From assembly GCA_961205875.1 (NCBI GenBank), contig OY540811.1, forward strand, positions 34,317,340 to 34,381,339: DNA of 64,000 bases, written 5' to 3'. The stretch comes from Sialis fuliginosa. Taxonomy: Eukaryota > Arthropoda > Insecta > Megaloptera > Sialidae. The notes below the pieces were generated by a model. The model worked only from the letters and a program-made list of their open reading frames with translations. It did no database searches and was not told the DNA's origin. Position 1 is the first letter of the stretch. Each line of letters begins with the position of its first letter. Both the position numbers and the translations under genes were made by a program. This document shows, piece by piece, positions 57,888-64,000 of the stretch.

Positions 57888-58512
57888 TAGACTTGTGTAG
57901 TTCACAAACGAACTAGTTCAAAAGAGCGCTCCCACACGAGAACTAGAGGAACTAGTTCGTATGCGCTCCACTCTTTTAGTTCAATAGTTCCGATACACTT
58001 CAAATACACTGTTCTAAAAATGAGATTGTACGATTTTTATGTTCAATAATTTACGTTTTCAATACTTTATTACCAATTTTGAATTTGTTTTATTAAAGAT
58101 ATATAATATTGATTTTTTTTAGTTCACATGAATGTAATACGTCTGTCAAAAGCACGTGATTTTTATATTATTTGATGACAATCAAATTTAAATATATTGC
58201 TTAAATTACTACACAATAAATAATGTATCATTGAAAATAAAAAAAGAAGATTATTGCAAATATATACATTTAAAAATATCGATCTTGTCTATAAATTAAT
58301 AACGAATTCAAAATTGCATCAGTTTGCATAGTAGTACAAAATTACTAATTAAACAATTTAATTATAGATTAAAAATCCAATAATCCAATATATCTAAATC
58401 AATACATTGTCATCGTATAATCCGGAAAAAAATTCTATGAACGAACTAGTTCATTAAAGACCACTGAACTATAGGGAGCGCTCTTTGTCATGAACTAAAA
58501 TGCTCAACTCTA
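57888..58512 (-). mobile_element. Non-autonomous hAT element, copy 3
   Basis: Reverse orientation: TAGACTTGTGTAGTTCAC ... GAACTAAAATGCTCAACTCTA. The flanks TTAGGCAT (57880-57887) and AAAGGCAT (58513-58520) match at six of eight positions. Same GAACTAGTTCGT and AGAGCGCTC motifs as copies 1 and 2. Confidence 0.88.
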
Positions 58513-58654
58513 AAAGGCATGATTTGCATGCTTACCCGGCTATAGCCTTTCATTTAATCGCTTATTTGTTTTTAAAAGTTTAACATCTTTCTTTTATTAA
58601 TAATTTAATTTACAGTCAAAATGATGTAGAAAAGCTTTTTTTCTTCACAATCTA

Positions 58655-58830
58655 CAGGAGGGTGCAAAAGTCAGTTTTAGGAGGCACCAAAATGGACATA
58701 ACAATGAAATACAAAAGGGTCTGCAATAACACATTGGGGGGCGCTTTTTCGAATGTGCAGCGACCTCCAGCTATGCCTCAGCGTGTCGACTCATGTCAAG
58801 TCTTCTTCAAAAATATTTCTGAAACATTTT
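58655..58830 (-). repeat. Repeat fragment with TGAAGAAGAC...GTCGACACG motif
   Basis: On the - strand GTTTCAGAAATATTTTTGAA, GAAGACTTGACATGAGTCGA and CACGCTGAGGCATAGCTGG. It parallels the block at 37481-37540 (GTTTCAGAAACACTTCTGAA...). The + strand frame 58662-58895 runs through it and is unlikely to be real. Confidence 0.5.
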
Positions 58831-59530
58831 TAAAAAGGCACTATTATAGTTTATATGGACAACGAAGACGAACAAAATATTTCAAAAATAATTAGAAAAG
58901 GATTTTAGATTTAATATCCTTTTCCGATTTAGTGATCCTTTTCAAAAATAGGAAATGTATCTACATTTCATTTTTTACGTGCACGATATTTCACATTTTT
59001 TTTTTGTCAGATTTACTTGAAATTTACTAGCATAAATATTCTACAATTTAAATAATGAAACATGTATTTCATTTTTTTATACGTGCCATTGAAAGGGTGG
59101 AATATACGTCTACTAATTAATGTTGCCTTGGAAAGAAATGTAATTAAATTCAAATTGTCAGACTAGTTATTCTAAAAATCCTAAAAATATGTAGGTATTA
59201 TATTATTGATATTATGATATCAGAAAACTAATATTCATAATATTATACAAAGGTGGGTTTTATTTTGACCAATTCCATTAAAATTTGTCATATAAATATT
59301 AAAAAAAATATTCACATAAACTATATGGAAACAATAAATAATCAGTGTTCAAGTATTGATAGTCATACCATATAGAAAGTTAGTTATGTGGACCTCAAGG
59401 GTCGCACTCCATGGCTTGTTTATATTATTCTATGCTCTATGCTGTAAAAAAGATAAATTCATATTTTGTCACATCTAACGTGTTAATATAAAGATTAAAA
59501 CCACCAAACCGTGTTACGTTTGCAGACGCG
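58831..59530. other. Intron stretch with nothing recognised
   Basis: A+T-rich DNA, no internal copies or protein-like frames. Confidence 0.45.
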
Positions 59531-59534
59531 ATGA

Positions 59535-59672
59535 AAAATTATACCTCGTAATAAGAAGAAACTGCTTATCGTCATTATCTTGTCACTGGCCCTAATTGTA
59601 GTCATGATTTCAACAAAAAACTGCGGGCAATTTCACCCAAATGATTATAAGCTCTCTCTGCGGTGTTGTTAA
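59535..59672 (+). other. Short frame with a membrane-helix-like segment
   Basis: A stop-to-stop frame of 45 codons reads KIIPRNKKKLLIVIILSLAL then IVVMISTKNCGQFHPNDYKL and SLRCC. A basic cluster followed by 17 hydrophobic residues looks like a signal anchor of a type II membrane protein. TTTGCAG lies just upstream (59519-59525). There is no ATG at the front, and a stop precedes it in frame. Base composition is less A+T-rich than around it. It could be a lost or unrecognised exon, or chance. Confidence 0.2.
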
Positions 59673-59896
59673 CGATAAAGAACAATATATACTGATTGTT
59701 TATAATTATAAATATTTACTGTTATTCTGTTCTTTATAATTAGAATATTTAATTGCAAAATATCAACTTTTTGATATTCAGTGTTATTATTAATTGTGTA
59801 AACAGTTTAAAGTATTGTATTATTTATTACTTTTCACTAGTATGACTTGCCTAAGGGTGATATTTATATATATATTTCTGTTAATTTTTGTATTAA

Positions 59897-60731
59897 CCCA
59901 TTAATGCCCAAAGGGTTAAGTTTTCAAAAATTATAAGAAATGTTTTGTTAATATGTTTATTTATTTAAAAAATAAGCTTATTTTACAAAAAAAATTTTTT
60001 TGGGGGTCCAAGTTCCCCAATATTTAATGTTGCGTTGACGCACTCTTGGGCGTATATGGTATAATATAACTATGCATAGTAAAAATATATAAATAAGTGA
60101 ATCTAAAAATATAACACAAAAATTCTTTGATTTTTACAATATTTACATCTGGATCTTGGCTTCTGGGTGTAAACTAACCTTAACTTTTAGAAGAGCCCTG
60201 AAGAAGTCCACTGCAATGTGTGATAAACGTTGGTCGATAACACGACCATATTGACGCGGCTTACAACCAGAAGCCAAAATCCATAAAGATACAGATGATG
60301 CACTGAACTGCTGAGGTTTTTACAATAATATCTGTATCGCCACTTGAGTTCATTGTAATGCCCAAGAGTGCGTCAACGCACACTAGATATTTCGTTTGTT
60401 TATTTTCAACTAAACATAAACAATTAATTTTTTTAATATGTCTATTCGTAAGATTAACGATACAGTAAGAGTAAACAAATACTGATAAATATTACAGGTT
60501 ATTTAAATTTACTGAAATTGTAAACATGTGCGTAAATTCTCTTTTTTATGTGTTTTTAAATATGAATAATAATTATAACAAAAATAATATAACTATTCTA
60601 TTTTGGCAGAATGAAAGAAAGTCTCTTCTTCTAACAAACTCATATAATAATAAAAGAAAACAAAAATTTTATATCACTAAAAAAAATAGTTTTCATAATG
60701 TTGCGTTGACGCACTCTTGGGCGTTAATGGG
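59897..60731. mobile_element. piggyBac-like non-autonomous element
   Basis: Flanked by TTAA (59893-59896 and 60732-60735) with ends CCCATTAATGCCCAA and TTGGGCGTTAATGGG, the piggyBac signature. A 20-bp word CCCAAGAGTGCGTCAACGCA occurs three times inside (about 60034-60053 and 60700-60720 in reverse, 60362-60381 forward), probably subterminal binding repeats. Another repeat is nested at 60147-60292. The frame at 60526-60735 is not a gene. Confidence 0.88.
60147..60292 (+). repeat. GAAGAAGTCC/AAACGTTGG interspersed repeat, copy 3
   Basis: GGATCTTGGCTTCTGGGTGT at the left and ACAACCAGAAGCCAAAATCC at the right are inverted ends. Between them AGAAGAGCCCTGAAGAAGTC, CACTGCAATGTGTGATAAAC and GTTGGTCGATAACACGACC. 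Nested inside the piggyBac-like element. Copies: 5205-5325 reversed, 52255-52305 partial. Confidence 0.75.
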
Positions 60732-60794
60732 TTAATTGTTAAATTAATTAAACTACAGAAAATTTAGAAGCTGTTAAGACTATGAAAACATAAC

Positions 60795-61160
60795 ATGGCT
60801 TGGCCATAAAATGCACACCTCTTAAATTTTTCAAAATGTATTAATTAATAAGTTTGTCACTTTGTCAATTAATTTTTAAAGGATATATTTTTTTTAAATC
60901 GGGGTTATTTTCATATTTTTAACTCATATTTTGTGTTAACAATGGATATTACTAGTAATAATAATGATAATGTAAGTACATTTGAAAACATAATAAATAA
61001 ATGACATAACCTCATTTAATAATTATATTTTCTTACATCGATCCGTCATAAAAGAATAAATAAATATAAATAAATGTGCTTCACATTTTATAATGAAAAC
61101 TTACCAAATTTGATCTTGATGTAACGTAATTAAACAGAATTGAAGATAAACATTATATTC
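60795..61160 (+). repeat. Unclassified interspersed repeat, copy 2 (direct repeat of 36228-36700)
   Basis: Same order of words as the first copy: CATGGCTTGGCC, TTTGTCACTTTGTCAATTAA, AATCGGGGTTATTTTCATAT, AAATGACATAACCTCA, CATCGATCCGTCA. The copies differ by several indels. Confidence 0.8.
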
Positions 61161-61249
61161 ATTGTAATTTGCAAAAGTCATACCTTTGAATAAAATAATT
61201 AAAATACAACGCATTATATGTCGCTTCTTAGCGAATTTTTTGTGATCCT

Positions 61250-61600
61250 GCGGACTAACTACATATCTATTTCACGATTAAATTTTTCAAAAATATAAAA
61301 AAAATTTTAAATAAACTGCAAATTTTCTTATTTCTAGTTATCCGATTTGACTGAATTTTAATAGGGTTCTAGTCTGATAGTAAATGAAGTGAATTCAAAA
61401 GAATTGCTGTTGATTTATTACGTTTTGCGACCTATAGTGTGTTTCCGTCTCTTAAAAATGGGATTAAATCGATAAATTAAACTTTATTTGTAGTTTTATA
61501 ACAGAAAATTAAAACCAATTGATATTAAACTAAGTAAATATGAAGACTGTAATGTTCTCTTTCAGAAAATGTAAGCATTTAAGTGGGTTAGGTACTGAAG
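61250..61600 (-). repeat. Interspersed repeat, second copy of 19290-19625
   Basis: TTTCACGATTAAATTTTTC, TTTTAATAGGGTTCTAG, AAACCAATTGATATTAAACT, CTGTAATGTTCTCTTTC and AAGTGGGTTAGG are the reverse of blocks at 19290-19625. The frame open in the other copy is interrupted here. Confidence 0.75.
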
Positions 61601-61973
61601 AAATTTAATATATAATGCACAATTTAGCAATTTTCATACGAAAAAAAAATTAGGACGGGAATAGAACACACTTCAATAATTGAAATATAATTAAAGTAAT
61701 CAAATCTAAAAGCGAAAACAGAACATTTTTCAAAGCTTTTATTTACACTAGTTAGAGGCTGTCTATAAACTACGTTTCACTTTTTTTTTACTCCCTTCCC
61801 CATCATTGTCATACTTTGTCACAATCTTGTATACTCCCCTCCCTAATATTCGCCACAATATCATGCACAGTCCTGAATTATATTTTAGATACTATTTTTA
61901 CTTTCATATACCTTTCATATGTACATACCTAGACATAAAATATTACATATAGTATAAATAAGTAGGTACTATT

Positions 61974-62485
61974 AAGCCGATTTTTTTCGAAATTCGAATT
62001 TTGATGGAATTACCCATTTTGACCTTCCCTTAATCCATTCTGACTATTTTCACTATGATGTATGTGTGTCTGTAGAAGCTGTAACTCAAATTCGACAAAT
62101 CGTAGAAGGGTGAAATTTTATATTTAAGATTAATTTTTGTCTGGGATGAAAACCTCCTATTTTTGAAAACGATTTTTCAACCGGATACGGATGTCTACAA
62201 ATGTCGATTGTGCAAATTAGAGAAACATGGTCAAGTTAAAAAATTGTAGGTAATATATAATTTATGTTTTATTCATTTTTTCAAATAAACAAATTTAAAG
62301 AAAAGAAAAGTTTAATTATAATTCAAATAATTCATAACAGAGAAGAAAATGAAATATGAGTGTTCTGGAACTTTCTTATACGTATTACAGAGTATTTTTG
62401 AAAATAAAATTTAAACCACGAGCACTGTTCACTCTCAGTATTACGTATAAGAAAGTCCTGTGGCTCCTATGGCAGATAATGTGTT
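61974..62485 (+). repeat. Interspersed repeat (AAGCCGATTTTTTTC type), best copy
   Basis: AAGCCGATTTTTTTCGAAAT, CATTTTGACCTTCCC, GTGTGTCTGTAGAAGC, AAATCGTAGAAGGGTGAAAT, GAAAACGATTTTTCAACC, GGATACGGATGTC, then TTCACTCTCAGTATTACGTA and CCTATGGCAGATAATG. Used as reference for the interrupted copy at 32505-33530. Confidence 0.78.
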
Positions 62486-62959
62486 TATTATATTTGCAAA
62501 GTTAGTTGATTCGATATATGAATCTCACAAGCTGAGTAAATTATGTGATCGACATAATATATCACTTTAAATAAATCAAAAATATGAAATACCTGCGTAA
62601 TATGAAAAAATATCAATCATTGTTATTCTATAAATAACTGAACATATAACATTGTACACAAAGAGCAAAATTATTCCTACTTCGTTCATAATTCTAAACA
62701 ATTATGATACATTGCTTATAAAATCTGATGTTAATTTTGATATATCTATTCAGATAATTACCTACCCTTTTTGTCTGCTTATGAATCACCACCCCTTTTA
62801 CCCATTATCAAATATATCGGGATATGAAAATATTTATTGAGATTTGTGTGCGGATATTGTGTCTAGCGGATAGATTTAAAACACATCCCTTATTTGGCAA
62901 CATAGTACTCTGGTATTATAAATTACACAAACTTTGGAATGGTCTTGAAATGTTCATTA

Positions 62960-63829
62960 TACCGGATGTTTTTTTTAAAGAATTTCCAGTGGATTATAAA
63001 ATAACGAATTTAAAATAAATGTTTCATATAAAAAGTTTCATGGTTTCAAGGGCACTAATGGGTTGACCTTAGAAAGGTCCCCAGTATGAGTTTTTAGGTT
63101 TGACTTTTCTTTTTCAAAGCTAAACTCACATTTTTTGTTGCAGATTCGTAATTTACAAGAAAAAATAAACAACTTTGTTTGAAACATTTTTTCTGAAAAT
63201 GTCAATTTTTTATGATAAACCAAATAGAAGTTTCTGGATTTTCAATATTTTTTTACTCGAAAACTATCAATTTTTTTTAGAAAAATCACAAAATTAAAAG
63301 AGTACCTCTAGAACTTATTTAGCAAGGATTCTCGAAGAATTATTTTTTCAAATTTATTATTAATTGTTTTATGCAACTTTTTTATAAAAAAAAATTTTTT
63401 TTTATTTAGAAAAAAAATAAATTACAAATAAATAAAAATTCTCTAAAAACCCTTAGGTACTTAAATCCAAGCATTTTTCGCCTCTTGCGATTATTTAAAA
63501 AAAATAATAGTAAAAAATTATTTAAAATCCAGAAATATCTCTTTGGTTTGCTCCAGTCCTTATAAAAAATTGACATTTTCAGAAAAAATGTTTCAGACAA
63601 AAGTTGTTTACTTTTTCTCGTATATTACGAATGCAACAAAAATATATATTTACATTTGAAAAACAAAAGATGAACCTGAAAACCCATCAAGAGTACCTTT
63701 CTAAGATCATTCCATAGTGTCAATATTTAACGCCCTCACAACCATGAAACTTTTGTCTGAAACATTTTTTCTGAAAATTTGTTATTTTGGATTTAATCCG
63801 CTGGAAAGTCTTTTAAAAAACACTCGGTA
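62960..63829. repeat. Fold-back element (TACCGGATGTTTTTT end)
   Basis: 870 bp. The left end TACCGGATGTTTTTTTTAAA and right end TTTAAAAAACACTCGGTA are inverted, with a TA on the left only. The arms share AAGTTTCATGGTTTCAAGGG-type, GACCTTAGAAAGGT-type and TTTACAAGAAAAAATAAAC-type words. One arm's relative is embedded in the hAT element at 23345-23953. Length and end style parallel the 867/872-bp mariner-like pair. Confidence 0.85.
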
Positions 63830-64000
63830 TGGTCTATTTTAATTATTAAAATTTCAAAATATTCTAATAATTATTTTCAGCCATTTCAATAAAATTTATT
63901 TAATTTAAAAACAAAACACTTATATCCGAAAAGTAAATGGGATAATTTACGGGATTGATGTTAATGTAGCAATTATTTGTGAGTCGGCAAAATTGAATGG

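Larger units (their letters stand above)
26764..64000 (+). other. Following intron of the DIP/lachesin gene (incomplete, at least 37 kb)
   Basis: Starts with the donor GTATGT. No in-phase continuation of Ig1 or Ig2 (VVVPP-type motif) was seen in the rest of the window on the + strand, so I infer one intron running past the window end. A further small exon of under about 60 codons with unusual sequence cannot be excluded by eye. Confidence 0.7.

Noticed and set aside
1-64000. tRNA, rRNA or other structured RNA genes; LTR retroelements
   Set aside because: Nothing with a tRNA-like A/B box pair, rRNA similarity or paired long terminal repeats was seen by eye; a dedicated scan could still find weak cases.

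Overview
The window is strongly A+T-rich animal DNA, almost certainly from an insect. The only confident host gene is a Dpr-interacting-protein (DIP)/lachesin-family immunoglobulin cell-surface protein on the + strand. Two of its internal exons are present, at 2818-2924 and 26578-26763. Together they encode most of the first Ig domain and both have proper splice sites. The window therefore lies inside one very large gene: an upstream intron part (1-2817), a complete intron of about 23.7 kb, and at least 37 kb of the next intron. I found no further exon of this gene. Several repeats resemble families I associate with Lepidoptera (the 'CCGACTTCAAAAAGGAGG' and 'GGGTTCCGTAG' types), so I lean towards a moth, butterfly or related order with a large genome, without certainty.

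Everything else is mostly a museum of DNA transposons. hAT-type elements are recognised by TAGAG/CAGG-type ends with 8-bp target duplications (1785, 8125, 9710, 13704, 16319, 23345, 24166, 24741, 40766, 57888). Two copies of a TA-flanked mariner-like element (10138, 30754) carry the same middle piece of a transposase. A TTAA-flanked piggyBac-like element lies at 59897. Many fold-back elements with long inverted arms are present (4940, 6279, 7621, 16164, 18558, 21525, 22144, 25668, 27411, 37552, 43574, 46021, 47823, 62960). The longest is a near-palindrome of about 1.8 kb at 27411-29206. Several unclassified interspersed repeats occur two to four times each.

Region by region: 1-2.8 kb holds repeats upstream of the first exon. 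A CpG-rich island at 4.2-4.56 kb has promoter-like motifs and is unlike anything around it. From 5 to 26.5 kb lies a nested transposon field ending about 100 bp before the second exon. Another repeat starts 42 bp after that exon. From 27 to 64 kb are large palindromes, TIR elements and repeats, with a few odd islands: a possible conserved non-coding block near 39.0-39.2 kb, a protein-like antisense reading frame at 42.54-42.74 kb, a fold-back element whose ends are built of ~20-bp units at 49.18-50.09 kb, a transposase C-terminal fossil at 51.5 kb, and a short membrane-helix-like reading frame at 59.5 kb.

If the gene is transcribed through, its pre-mRNA would contain more than a dozen long hairpins. 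All boundaries were read by eye, and similarity statements come from comparing copies within this window.
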